Positions 6,728 through 12,892 of a stretch of 40,502 bases of DNA are shown in pieces. Location: IMG/VR virus record IMGVR_UViG_3300036771_000028, positions 1 through 40,502 of that record; one strand, 5' to 3'. Positions within the stretch are counted from its first letter, which is position 1, and every line of letters starts with the position of its first letter. The notes below the pieces were generated by a model. It was not told the DNA's origin and searched no databases. It worked only from the letters and a program-made list of their open reading frames with translations. Source of the stretch: a virus. Made by a program: the position numbers and the translations under genes.

Positions 6728-7351
6728 CTACGCGCCGGCTGGACGTGCGCCGGCTGCGATGAGTTGTGTTCGGGTGTCTTCGGGCAGCGCCGCCCACACG
6801 GCCGGGTCAATGCCACCGGACGGCGCTGACGCCATCTGTGCGGCTACCGGAACGGCTACTGGCTGAGTGGGTAGGGACTGCACGGGGATGATGGCTGCGG
6901 GTACGGCTGCCGGCTGCTGAACGGGCTGCACGGGGGCTACTGCTGCGGCTGCGGATACGGGTGTGGTGCGGCTGGCGAATTCGGGGTGTGCTGCGATGAA
7001 CGCGGTTGCTGCGGCTACGGCTTGCGGGTCGGTCATGGCATCCACCAGCTCCCACGCTGGCTCTTGCCCTGGCTTGGCCGCACCTTGACTCATGCGGCCG
7101 AGCACCAGTTGCCCCAACGTCTTCTTGAGACTGGCAATCAGCTTTGAGCTCAACCACGTCACACCCTCATATACGAGGGGCTGGCCAGTGTTGTCACGTG
7201 CGGTCAATACCGCAATGTCGACGCGGATGCCGTCTTTGAGTCCGTACTGCGTCTTGACACCTTCCACATGCTCAATCGGTCGCACGATGAGCAGGTGCCC
7301 TAGCAGTTCCTTTGGTCCGATGAAATCGGATGATGCTGGTGCGGTGAACAT
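6728..7351 (-). CDS. putative ssDNA-binding / recombination-associated protein
   Basis: This 207-residue protein has a folded N-terminal half: SDFIGPKELLGHLLIVRPI, then GIRVDIAVLTARDNTGQPL and VYEGVTWLSSKLIASLKK. The C-terminal half (about 130-190) is low-complexity and rich in Ala, Pro, Val and Gln, and the last 20 residues form a helix. This OB-like N-domain followed by a disordered tail is found next to Cas4-like exonucleases in many actinophages. It is sometimes annotated as a single-strand-binding protein. The start has the box ACGGGGGTAACAC (7352-7364), also seen at 8923. The binding role is inferred from context and architecture, not shown by a motif. Confidence 0.65.
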   Translation of the reverse strand: MFTAPASSDFIGPKELLGHLLIVRPIEHVEGVKTQYGLKDGIRVDIAVLTARDNTGQPLVYEGVTWLSSKLIASLKKTLGQLVLGRMSQGAAKPGQEPAWELVDAMTDPQAVAAATAFIAAHPEFASRTTPVSAAAAVAPVQPVQQPAAVPAAIIPVQSLPTQPVAVPVAAQMASAPSGGIDPAVWAALPEDTRTQLIAAGARPAGA

Positions 7352-7380
7352 GTGTTACCCCCGTGATGCTGCTGGTGTTG

Positions 7381-8151
7381 CTACCTTCCCGGACAGCCGT
7401 TTGTGTCCGGTAAGTCTGCGCCCGGTGCGTAGAACGGGCAATAAACGCATTCACTGCCCGCGTGGGCTGGAATGGATGCGGGCCACACATCGGGTAGCAC
7501 GTCAACCATTGCTTTGATGCTGGCTACCCTGGATATTGCCGCTTCGGCCACATCTTTGCGGTATGGCTCCTGCCACACGTATGCATCATCCAGGTAGCCG
7601 TTGCGTGGCAGGAATGCGAGTGCAACTGTGTTGACGTGCTGTTGTGACTGCTCCAATCCCAACCCGTACACGTGTACCTGTGTGCGGTAGCGTTGGCTTG
7701 GCCCGTTGCTGCGGTATGTTTTCAGCGCCGTTGGCCCCACCACTTTGTAATCCACAACGGTGCCCGTTTCGACGTCGAACAGATCACATGTGCCGGCAAT
7801 GTTGAGTCCGGCAGCGCTGGCCACTACCCGGATCTCGGCGTGGTAGCGGCGCTCCGACCATCTGATGCGGCCATGTTTGGCATCCCACTTGTCCATGACA
7901 AGCGTCATGCGTTCATGCACAGCGCTGCCGACGAAAGCGAACCACGGGTCAGCCATTGTGTTGACTGGTGCAACCTCGGCAACGGTGTAGGCGATGCGGC
8001 GCATGCATTCGTCGCCCACCCCGCTCGGTCCGATGGTGCGTTGCATGCTGCGCGCCGTGGTCTGTTCGGAGTGCCGCACGGCTGCGATGATGGTGGCTTT
8101 CAGCTCTGACAGATCAGACGCTGGCGCGACCAGTTCCGCGCACCCGGTCAC
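7381..8151 (-). CDS. Cas4-like PD-(D/E)XK exonuclease
   Basis: This 256-residue RecB/Cas4-type nuclease probably resects DNA ends during phage recombination or replication. Visible motifs are GSAVHE (75-80), GTCDLFD (120-126; Asp123), VVDYK (132-136; the D-x-K pair) and Gln158 in RTQVHVYG. Four cysteines can hold an iron-sulphur cluster as in Cas4/AddB: Cys49 (GDEC), Cys235, Cys238 (ECVYC) and Cys253 (NGCPG). No CRISPR array or other cas gene is present, so this is the standalone phage form. Its stop overlaps the downstream-reading neighbour (8148) by ATGA, and the ssDNA-associated candidate follows 29 bp later. Confidence 0.88.
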   Translation of the reverse strand: MTGCAELVAPASDLSELKATIIAAVRHSEQTTARSMQRTIGPSGVGDECMRRIAYTVAEVAPVNTMADPWFAFVGSAVHERMTLVMDKWDAKHGRIRWSERRYHAEIRVVASAAGLNIAGTCDLFDVETGTVVDYKVVGPTALKTYRSNGPSQRYRTQVHVYGLGLEQSQQHVNTVALAFLPRNGYLDDAYVWQEPYRKDVAEAAISRVASIKAMVDVLPDVWPASIPAHAGSECVYCPFYAPGADLPDTNGCPGR

Positions 8152-8333
8152 AGCGTCTCAACTGATTGTGTGTCAGCGTAGGTGCCGGCTGCGAACCCGG
8201 TCGGGTGGTGCGCCGGTGCCGTGTCGCGCCACAGTCTCAACGCCAGATCGGCGAGCGTAAGCCCCCTGTCCGTGTCGTCTTTCGCGGTTTCCAGGGTTAC
8301 TTCTCTGCCTTGCGCATTGATGTGCACTTTCAT
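8148..8333 (-). CDS. small hypothetical protein
   Basis: This 61-residue protein begins MKVHINAQGREVTLETAK. The ATG at 8333 overlaps the stop of the upstream gene by 4 bp (ATGA), which decides the start over 8372. The first 20 residues look like two beta strands and the rest is helical, then Gly/Thr-rich. No motif was recognised. It is coupled at both ends to the zinc-binding protein and the exonuclease, so it is probably part of the same recombination unit. Confidence 0.65.
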   Translation of the reverse strand: MKVHINAQGREVTLETAKDDTDRGLTLADLALRLWRDTAPAHHPTGFAAGTYADTQSVETL

Positions 8334-8584
8334 CGCCCCCGACTTTCTTCCGCGATGCGGTGAAGACTGCACACGTACCGCACCGATGTGTCGCTACTTC
8401 TACGCCAGCGCGCAGCCGCCACCGGATACGAGGTGCCCTGATGATTGACTAGTACGCAATCCGCGCATTGAATACGCGTCTTGCCACGGTAGGGTGTGAA
8501 GCTTCCCGGTCGCTCCGGTGGCCGTTGCGGAATTGCTGGCGTTGGCCTGGTCGGGCTGGGAAACAATGCGGGTACGGCAGTCAT
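8330..8584 (-). CDS. small zinc-binding protein
   Basis: This 84-residue protein has a proline-rich N-terminus (residues 7-28) and one probable zinc finger. The finger is IQCADC (Cys40, Cys43), then His48, and CSLH (Cys72, His75). It starts one base after the stop of the 8585-8923 gene and ends with an ATGA overlap onto the next gene. This places it firmly in the leftward recombination operon. Similar small CxxC...CxxH proteins accompany phage exonucleases. The molecular role is unknown. Confidence 0.7.
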   Translation of the reverse strand: MTAVPALFPSPTRPTPAIPQRPPERPGSFTPYRGKTRIQCADCVLVNHQGTSYPVAAARWRRSSDTSVRYVCSLHRIAEESRGR

Positions 8585-8923
8585 TTACTGCAACACGAAT
8601 GGACGGGTGCGGTACTGGGAGTACAGTTCCGGGAAGTCTTCTCGCAGCCGGTCCGTGTCGATTTCGGTGCCGGACTTTGGGCGCGAGTACTTTTCGGCGA
8701 GTTCTTTTTGCTCGGTCATGAACTGCGCCGATTTGAATGCACCGTCACGGCGGTAGCTGACAACCCGTCGGCCGTGGATGATTCCTTCGTCAGCATCGCC
8801 CATGGCTTGCTCGATGCGGCGCCGCAAGACTTCGGCAGCGTCTTGCCAGCGGGCGATTTCGGTGCGCGCATTTCGGTACGCTTCGATGATTGGGGCCAAG
8901 GATTCTAGGGACGCTTGCGGCAT
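8585..8923 (-). CDS. hypothetical protein, first gene of the replication operon
   Basis: This 112-residue protein has an N-terminal coiled-coil-like helix (IIEAYRNARTEIARWQDAAE). A short beta hairpin GRRVVSYRRDGAFKS follows, then a helical end (FMTEQKELAEKYSRP). The GRxVVxYRxDGxF pattern resembles the segment attached to YqaJ/RecB-type phage nucleases, suggesting it works with the Cas4-like protein. The start has a strong site ACGGGGGGTAACAC (8924-8937). It is the promoter-proximal gene of the leftward operon facing the divergent region. Confidence 0.7.
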   Translation of the reverse strand: MPQASLESLAPIIEAYRNARTEIARWQDAAEVLRRRIEQAMGDADEGIIHGRRVVSYRRDGAFKSAQFMTEQKELAEKYSRPKSGTEIDTDRLREDFPELYSQYRTRPFVLQ

Positions 8924-9186
8924 GTGTTACCCCCCGTTGCGCTTGGCGCCTGCCTGCTACCGGATGGGGAGGCTTGGCGCCTGGATACAAGGTAGGCGCG
9001 CCGGGTGGGATGTGGGGGGCGAGCAAACCTCATGTCACCCGAAGGGGGCGCATCTTACCGGCGGCGCTGTGCGTTGCCCTGCATCTTGCACACCTGTGGC
9101 GTGTCCCATATGTCCGGTCACCCGTTAGGCGTAACCTTCGCGCCTCTTCGCGCGCAAACTGCCGCCATCTGCATAATCTGCGCCCC
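8924..9186. promoter_or_regulatory. Divergent control region of replication and early operons
   Basis: This 263-base non-coding stretch lies between the leftward replication operon (start 8923) and the rightward early genes (start 9187). It contains two perfect direct copies of GCTTGGCGCCTG at 8941-8952 and 8972-8983. They are 31 bp apart (three helical turns), each contains the palindrome GGCGCC, and they sit just upstream of the leftward gene. A rightward -10-like CATAAT lies at 9172-9177, only 9 bases before the ATG at 9187, which has no ribosome site. That suggests a leaderless or near-leaderless mRNA. No clear -35 element was found. Confidence 0.5.
8941..8983. repeat. 12-bp direct repeats, operator candidate
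   Basis: GCTTGGCGCCTG is present at 8941-8952 and 8972-8983, identical in all 12 positions and spaced 31 bp start to start. Placement immediately upstream of the leftward replication operon, in a divergent intergenic region, is typical of repressor or activator sites. The cognate regulator was not identified in the window. Confidence 0.5.
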
Positions 9187-9555
9187 ATGTCCGCGCAACC
9201 AAATTTCAGCTTCCCGCATCCGCTCTACCATCACACCCATGAACCGCCCCCGGGTGAGTCGCCGCCGCGCGTGTGGTACATGCCCGACAGCGGCGGCCGC
9301 GTGTACCTACTGGTGGTGCGCGCCATCCCGCACCTCACGGGCGAGCCGCGCTGGGTCTGCTACGGGCCGGCGCACGTCGTCATACCGGAGGGGTTACGCG
9401 TGCGATGTGCGCCACGGGAAGCACGGAAACAATGCGTACTGATGCTGCTGCGATGCACCAATGGTACGTGGGTATGGATGCCGCAGGGACGGTCGCTGAT
9501 TGAACGTGAGCTGCTGCCGCAGCCACAGGGAGGATGGGACGGATATGGCAGATAG
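9187..9555 (+). CDS. hypothetical early protein
   Basis: This 122-residue protein begins MSAQPNFSFPHPLYHH. It has a His/Pro-rich first 30 residues, then a compact beta-rich domain (GRVYLLVVRAIPHL, WVCYGPAHVVIPEGLRVRC). No Shine-Dalgarno sequence precedes the ATG, while CATAAT lies 9 bases upstream, so a leaderless transcript is plausible. In-frame readings starting upstream (8890) would run through the operator region. It is the first of six overlapping rightward genes. No family was recognised. Confidence 0.6.
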   Translation: MSAQPNFSFPHPLYHHTHEPPPGESPPRVWYMPDSGGRVYLLVVRAIPHLTGEPRWVCYGPAHVVIPEGLRVRCAPREARKQCVLMLLRCTNGTWVWMPQGRSLIERELLPQPQGGWDGYGR

Positions 9556-10366
9556 GATATTCAGGCGTTACACGTGTGACGTGGATGGGGACACCGCTGT
9601 CGTTCGGTTTGTCTTTCAGTTGCCGGGCATGAAACCGATGGTTGTCGACCTATGCGAGTCGCTGTGGTCGCCGATTGAATCCACGCTTCGTGAGGCGGTT
9701 GACCGGGGTGGGGCGCGGCCGGTGCGAGACCCGTCCATGCGTAGCTCGATACTAGTCGACGAGGATTCGTTGGATGATGGTCCGGCGCCGGTGCCGAGTC
9801 GACCCGCTAGGGGTGCACCACCCGATGCCGCTGGCGGCCGGTGGGTTGCCAGCATGGGCAGAACCGGTAACGGGGGGTACCGGCACATTGAGCATTGGTG
9901 CTTCGGGGAGCCCCTCCGCGCTCGATGCGGTTTGGCCGGTCCTGCCACGCTTGACCCGGCGCAGCCAGTTAGTTCGACGGTCAAACGTTGCGCGAAGTGT
10001 CAAACATTGATTCGTGGTGACGGCATCGACGCGAGTCCGCCACCCGTACCCCCCGCCGATGGCGATGCTGCGCTGTTCCCCCGTCCGCATGCCGCAGGGC
10101 AGTTTGTTGACGTTGCCGCATCGCTTCCCTTTGATGAGTGGCCGCGCTTCAGTCGGTGGGAGTGGGTTGACTACGGGTCTAGGCCATCGACGGTCAGAGC
10201 GCATGCCCGTCGCGTCGCCGGTGGCGTGTCGCTGTGCAGCCGTGTGGATGCTGAAAGACTGGCGGAAGCCACTCCGTCCACCGGTGAAGCTCCGCTGTGT
10301 TCGCTGTGCATGGGTACGGCAAACAAGATTCTCCGTGATGAACGGCTAGTGAAGGGAGCCAAGTAA
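9545..10366 (+). CDS. protein with duplicated zinc-binding module
   Basis: This 273-residue protein begins MADRIFRRYTCDVDG. Residues 1-60 form a beta-strand-rich head with weak Lsr2-like character (RFVFQLPG...VVDL), which is too weak to name. After a Pro-rich linker come two modules with identical spacing, H-x10-C-x20-C-x2-C. Module 1 is His117, Cys128, Cys149 and Cys152. Module 2 is His220, Cys231, Cys252 and Cys255. Single versions of this His/Cys module occur widely in actinophage proteins; the exact duplication is notable. The ATG at 9545 has GGGACGG upstream, and 9500 is a poorer start. It overlaps the preceding gene by 11 bp. It is probably a nucleic-acid-binding early protein. Confidence 0.7.
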   Translation: MADRIFRRYTCDVDGDTAVVRFVFQLPGMKPMVVDLCESLWSPIESTLREAVDRGGARPVRDPSMRSSILVDEDSLDDGPAPVPSRPARGAPPDAAGGRWVASMGRTGNGGYRHIEHWCFGEPLRARCGLAGPATLDPAQPVSSTVKRCAKCQTLIRGDGIDASPPPVPPADGDAALFPRPHAAGQFVDVAASLPFDEWPRFSRWEWVDYGSRPSTVRAHARRVAGGVSLCSRVDAERLAEATPSTGEAPLCSLCMGTANKILRDERLVKGAK

Positions 10367-10815
10367 TGGCTAGGGCAGCAGCAGCGACACGACGCAAGGC
10401 GCCATCAGCGCCAGCTCCGGTCAGCTTGTTTGACGATGATGCCCGTCTAGACGACATGCCGGCAGAGTTTCGGGAGTGCTACGAAGGGCAGCGACATGAT
10501 TTTGTGAAGACGAGCGCCGAGACGGTGGCAACCGCACGTGGCAAGATCAAACAGCGAATCATCTATTTACGCTGCACGCGTTGCACCATGACGGCGCGCG
10601 ACACATTCGACGTGATTTTGCGTTCAGAGTCTGGCCGCTATGTGTTGCGGCGCGCGAAACAGCGCAGCTACGAAAGGCCATCGGTGACTGGCGACGATGG
10701 GACGGAAATCAAATACGGTGTCACGGGTGGGCGCGTCGACCATGACATACTCGTCACTCGCCGAATGCTTTTGATTGATCCCGAGCTTGCCGATTTGATG
10801 GCGGGTGGTATGTGA
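10366..10815 (+). CDS. hypothetical early protein with CxxC
   Basis: This 149-residue protein has a basic, Ala-rich N-terminus (ARAAAATRRKAPSAP) followed by an acidic patch (FDDDARLDD). A core holds GQRHDFVKTSAE and YLRCTRCTMTARD, with His43 and the CxxC pair as a possible half zinc site. The latter part is beta-rich and ends helical. The ATG shares the A of the upstream TAA (TAATG), so translation is coupled. DNA or RNA binding is plausible from charge and CxxC. No family was recognised. Confidence 0.65.
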   Translation: MARAAAATRRKAPSAPAPVSLFDDDARLDDMPAEFRECYEGQRHDFVKTSAETVATARGKIKQRIIYLRCTRCTMTARDTFDVILRSESGRYVLRRAKQRSYERPSVTGDDGTEIKYGVTGGRVDHDILVTRRMLLIDPELADLMAGGM

Positions 10816-11147
10816 TGGCTAGGGATATGGGAGTTCCTTACTTCGCGTTCTTTTCGCCGATTGAACAGGACAGCCAAACGTTATGGCAGTTGCTCGCCAC
10901 GGTGCATGACTGCGAAGTTGTGGCGATGGTAGGCCGCTATGAGCCGGACGGGTCGCGGCGGCTACTGGTCGGGGTGGCGCCGTGGTGGGTCATTCTGGCC
11001 GGGTTGACGGCGCTTGGCTCTCAGACGCATCCAACGGGGGATCTGCTGCAAGCGTTGCGGATCTATGCCGAAGCGACCATGAGCGATGACGACTTCTCTG
11101 GCATCGTGGTTCCCGACCCGGGCCCAGACTCAACGGAGCTGACCTAA
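10815..11147 (+). CDS. hypothetical early protein
   Basis: This 110-residue protein begins MARDMGVPYFAFFSP. The ATG overlaps the upstream stop (TGATG); an in-frame GTG three bases earlier is a possible alternative. It is mixed alpha/beta, with a hydrophobic strand-helix stretch GVAPWWVILAGLTALG too short and broken for a confident membrane span. The end is acidic (SDDDFSGIVVPDPGPD). It ends in TAATG, coupling it to the next gene. No family was recognised. Confidence 0.62.
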   Translation: MARDMGVPYFAFFSPIEQDSQTLWQLLATVHDCEVVAMVGRYEPDGSRRLLVGVAPWWVILAGLTALGSQTHPTGDLLQALRIYAEATMSDDDFSGIVVPDPGPDSTELT

Positions 11148-11440
11148 TGCCGCGCCCGGCCGCGTTCACTATTGACGTGACGCTGACGAAACGTGACGTG
11201 CAAGTGTTGCGGCGACTCGTCGTGGAAGAGTGGCAGCGCAGAGCACGGCGGCCGAGTGCCGGACTTGCTGCCGTGGCCCGTAAGGTGTGGCACGCTCGGC
11301 AGTGTGTGACGGAGCTGGAGCGTGCGCGGAAGGGGGCGGATGGCGGAGACTCCGGAGCAGTACGAAGAGAGGATGAAAGAGGAGCAGCGCAAGCGGCGTC
11401 AAGTGGAGCAGCAGCAGGAGAGGGAGCGGCAGCAGAATAA
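11147..11440 (+). CDS. hypothetical early protein with frame-overlapped tail
   Basis: This 97-residue protein has a well-formed N-terminal part: FTIDVTLTKRDVQVLRRLVVEEWQRRAR, then AAVARKVWHARQ, giving two basic helices. From about residue 65 onward it becomes Gly/Ala/Ser-rich (GAAQAASSGAAAGEG). That part is the +1-frame shadow of the overlapping 11340-11468 gene. Either the tail is unconstrained, or the DNA is read in two frames. It starts by TAATG coupling. A helical nucleic-acid-binding role is possible but not shown. Confidence 0.55.
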   Translation: MPRPAAFTIDVTLTKRDVQVLRRLVVEEWQRRARRPSAGLAAVARKVWHARQCVTELERARKGADGGDSGAVRREDERGAAQAASSGAAAGEGAAAE

Positions 11441-11468
11441 AGATCAGGCTGAGCAGAATGGGCATTGA
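11340..11468 (+). CDS. tiny charged coiled-coil protein
   Basis: This 42-residue reading frame begins MAETPEQYEERMKEEQRK and is almost entirely Glu, Gln, Arg and Lys, which predicts one long charged helix or coiled coil. It has a clear ribosome site, GGAAGGGGGCGG, directly before its ATG. It overlaps the 3' third of the 11147-11440 gene in another frame. Another charged small protein is encoded at 12030-12188. The real-gene call rests on the ribosome site and on composition that is coherent in this frame but degenerate in the overlapped one. Confidence 0.5.
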   Translation: MAETPEQYEERMKEEQRKRRQVEQQQERERQQNKDQAEQNGH

Positions 11469-11475
11469 GTACGAC

Positions 11476-11525
11476 GGAACCCCCGGGTACATGTGGCCAG
11501 CGATGGCGCCGTACCCGGGGGTTCC
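11476..11525. terminator. 15-bp hairpin, convergent terminator
   Basis: GGAACCCCCGGGTAC (11476-11490) and GTACCCGGGGGTTCC (11511-11525) are perfect inverted copies with a 20-base loop. It starts 8 bases after the stop of the last rightward early gene (11468). A leftward gene (11632-11835) ends about 107 bp beyond it. No U-run follows. It is probably a bidirectional, structure-driven terminator. The remaining bases to 11631 show nothing recognisable. Confidence 0.65.
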
Positions 11526-11631
11526 CGCATCCGCACCGGTGGGCTAGACGGCCGTCCGCTCCCGGTGGCGCGATGCTCGCAGATCTGAGCCGTTCGCGCC
11601 GGCTGTCAGGCAGATCTGCGGACTGTGCCGC

Positions 11632-11835
11632 TCAGGGTTTTATGAACCGCGATGGCGTGTTGCCGTGCCGCGCCACGTCTGGGTCGTAGGGCAGCGCGGT
11701 CGGGTAGATCGAGTGAAACGCGATGGACGGGCCATAGTATGGCCTCACGTCTGGGTACCGGCGCCGCTGCTTGCGCAGCCAGAAGTATCTGTCGATGGCT
11801 CCGATGAGTTGGCGGAGTACCCAAAGTGGTCTCAT
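11632..11835 (-). CDS. small basic hypothetical protein
   Basis: This 67-residue protein begins MRPLWVLRQLIGAIDRYFWL. The first 20 residues form one hydrophobic, amphipathic helix. It is followed by KQRRRYPDVRPYYG and a Pro/Tyr-rich end. It may be membrane-associated through the N-terminal helix. The ATG at 11835 has the conserved box AAGGGGGCCAGC immediately upstream (11836-11847) and lies in one arm of a perfect palindrome, the other arm of which starts a divergent frame. No family was recognised. Confidence 0.6.
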   Translation of the reverse strand: MRPLWVLRQLIGAIDRYFWLRKQRRRYPDVRPYYGPSIAFHSIYPTALPYDPDVARHGNTPSRFIKP

Positions 11836-11878
11836 GCTGGCCCCCTTGACGCGATGATCGGGTGCAGGGGCCAGCATG
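11833..11878. repeat. Palindrome carrying two divergent start sites
   Basis: CATGCTGGCCCC (11833-11844) and GGGGCCAGCATG (11867-11878) are perfect 12-bp inverted copies. Each arm contains a G-rich start box and an ATG, so the same signal faces both ways. A further inverted pair TGCAGGGGCCA (11864-11874) and TGGCCCCTGCA (11924-11934) lies alongside. It may be a regulatory dyad or the product of duplicated start-associated boxes. Confidence 0.55.
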
Positions 11879-11965
11879 GTTTCCCTCGGCGAGGCGGGAG
11901 AGCTAGCGACTAAGGATCAACGTTGGCCCCTGCAAGATGCAGCCTATGCGGTTACCGACCAGTAG
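11876..11965 (+). CDS. possible 29-residue protein
   Basis: An ATG directly after CAGGGGCCAGC opens a 29-codon frame, MVSLGEAGELATKDQRWPLQ and on, ending with TAG at 11963. The box is the 4-G version of the start-associated sequence found before confirmed genes nearby. Residue content is protein-like, but the frame is very short and no homologue was recognised. It may be a real micro-gene or a by-product of the palindrome. Confidence 0.3.
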   Translation: MVSLGEAGELATKDQRWPLQDAAYAVTDQ

Positions 11966-12029
11966 CACATAGCAATCTGTGCATCACAAATTACACTTTC
12001 GCGTGATGTGCACATCCATGATCCACTCG

Positions 12030-12188
12030 TTACGTACGCGGCTCGTTGTGCTGGTGCGTGACGGCCACGTTGATCCCGGAGATGACCTGCCGCTCCTCGC
12101 GCGCCGCTTCCCGTTCCGCAGCCTTTCGATCTTGCTCTAGTTGATCTTCGTTGGCCTGGTCGTCGACCTGGTCGCGGTTGTCGCACAT
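12030..12188 (-). CDS. small acidic coiled-coil protein
   Basis: This 52-residue frame begins MCDNRDQVDDQANEDQLEQD and continues as a charged helix (RKAAEREAAREERQ) with a short beta-like end (VISGINVAVTHQ). It has a good ribosome site AAGGAGCCG nine bases before the ATG, and the box CAGGGGGCCA about 20 bases upstream. The longer overlapping frame 11944-12294 on the same strand is Arg/Gly-rich nonsense. Function is unknown. The composition parallels the 11340-11468 product. Confidence 0.6.
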   Translation of the reverse strand: MCDNRDQVDDQANEDQLEQDRKAAEREAAREERQVISGINVAVTHQHNEPRT

Positions 12189-12372
12189 GGTTTTCGGCTC
12201 CTTGCCCTGGCCCCCTGAGATGGGCGCAGCCCCTCCGCATGCCCTTGCAAGGGGGCCAACCCTCTACCCGGTCTCGTGGGCCTGGCGGCGACACGGGGAA
12301 GGATTAAGGGACATGCGAAGGGGCCACTACCGCCGGTCAGAGATTCGGGCCCCGGCCGCCGGTGACCGCAGT
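12189..12372. other. Non-coding gap with an orphan start box
   Basis: This gap holds the upstream box of the 12188 gene (12208-12217, leftward). It also has a perfect 12-bp palindrome CCCTTGCAAGGG (12242-12253) and a rightward AAGGGGGCCAAC (12249-12260) that leads to no convincing reading frame. The orphan box may be a relic of a lost gene or show that the box has a role beyond translation. Nothing else was recognised. Confidence 0.4.
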
Positions 12373-12813
12373 CTATGGGATCTGTGGCCCCTCTGCCAGC
12401 GTCGGCACCGGTGGGTGGCCATCGTTGATCGTGTCCAGCGTCGCCCCGCACGTGCAGCGCCCCCCGGCCACACGCAGGATCCGGTTGCGCTCACCCATCC
12501 GTAGCCAGTGCGCCGGGGCGTACAGATCACGTGCAACGCGCTGTTTGCACAACCCGATCACGGACACACCCGGTGGCACGAAAAGATCGTTGATCCCGTA
12601 GAGATTTTTGCGGTGAATGTCTGCGAGGCTTCGCACCACAAGCCATGGCGTGTCAGCCGACATCCCGTGCGCATGCTGCGGCAAGCCGCTGATCCGCTCG
12701 CCCATCTGCCAAATCGCAATGGCATCATCGCCACTACCGATTAAGATCGACACATCGCCGGACGGGGCGGTCACCATCCACACAAAATCCGATTCAACAA
12801 ACATGCCAGCCAT
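12373..12813 (-). CDS. hypothetical protein with CTCG motif
   Basis: This protein of about 146 residues begins MAGMFVESDFVWMVTAPSGD. It is alpha/beta, with IAIWQMGERISGLPQHAHG, a central LYGINDLFVPPGVSVIGLCKQRVARDL and a near-terminal GGRCTCGATLDTIND. No ribosome site is visible for either candidate ATG (12813 or 12804). The integrase terminator lies directly upstream, so its expression mode is unclear. It may use read-through or a promoter inside the integrase 3' end. Coding character is clear. Function is unknown. Confidence 0.6.
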   Translation of the reverse strand: MAGMFVESDFVWMVTAPSGDVSILIGSGDDAIAIWQMGERISGLPQHAHGMSADTPWLVVRSLADIHRKNLYGINDLFVPPGVSVIGLCKQRVARDLYAPAHWLRMGERNRILRVAGGRCTCGATLDTINDGHPPVPTLAEGPQIP

Positions 12814-12819
12814 GGTGCC

Positions 12820-12862
12820 ACGAAAGAGGGGCGCCAGCAGCGATCAGCTACTAGCGCCCCTC
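12820..12862 (-). terminator. Rho-independent terminator after the integrase
   Basis: On the leftward strand GAGGGGCGC (12862-12854) pairs perfectly with GCGCCCCTC (12834-12826) across a 19-base loop, and TTTCGT follows immediately. It lies 31 bp past the integrase stop at 12893. This is a conventional stem plus short U-tract. Confidence 0.65.
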
Positions 12863-12892
12863 CGATCCACCCCGGCGGGAGGAAAACCAAGC

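Noticed and set aside
7381-8151. CRISPR-associated Cas4 with an array
   Set aside because: The protein is Cas4-like, but no repeat-spacer array or other cas gene is visible. Standalone Cas4-like exonucleases are common in phages.
9545-9730. Lsr2-like domain at the N-terminus of the twin-zinc protein
   Set aside because: Only a loose strand pattern matches; the Lsr2 core residues and DNA-binding tail are absent.
11944-12294. Leftward 116-codon frame
   Set aside because: It overlaps the 12030-12188 gene in another frame and is Arg/Gly/His-rich without a ribosome site. The shorter frame has AAGGAG and coherent composition.
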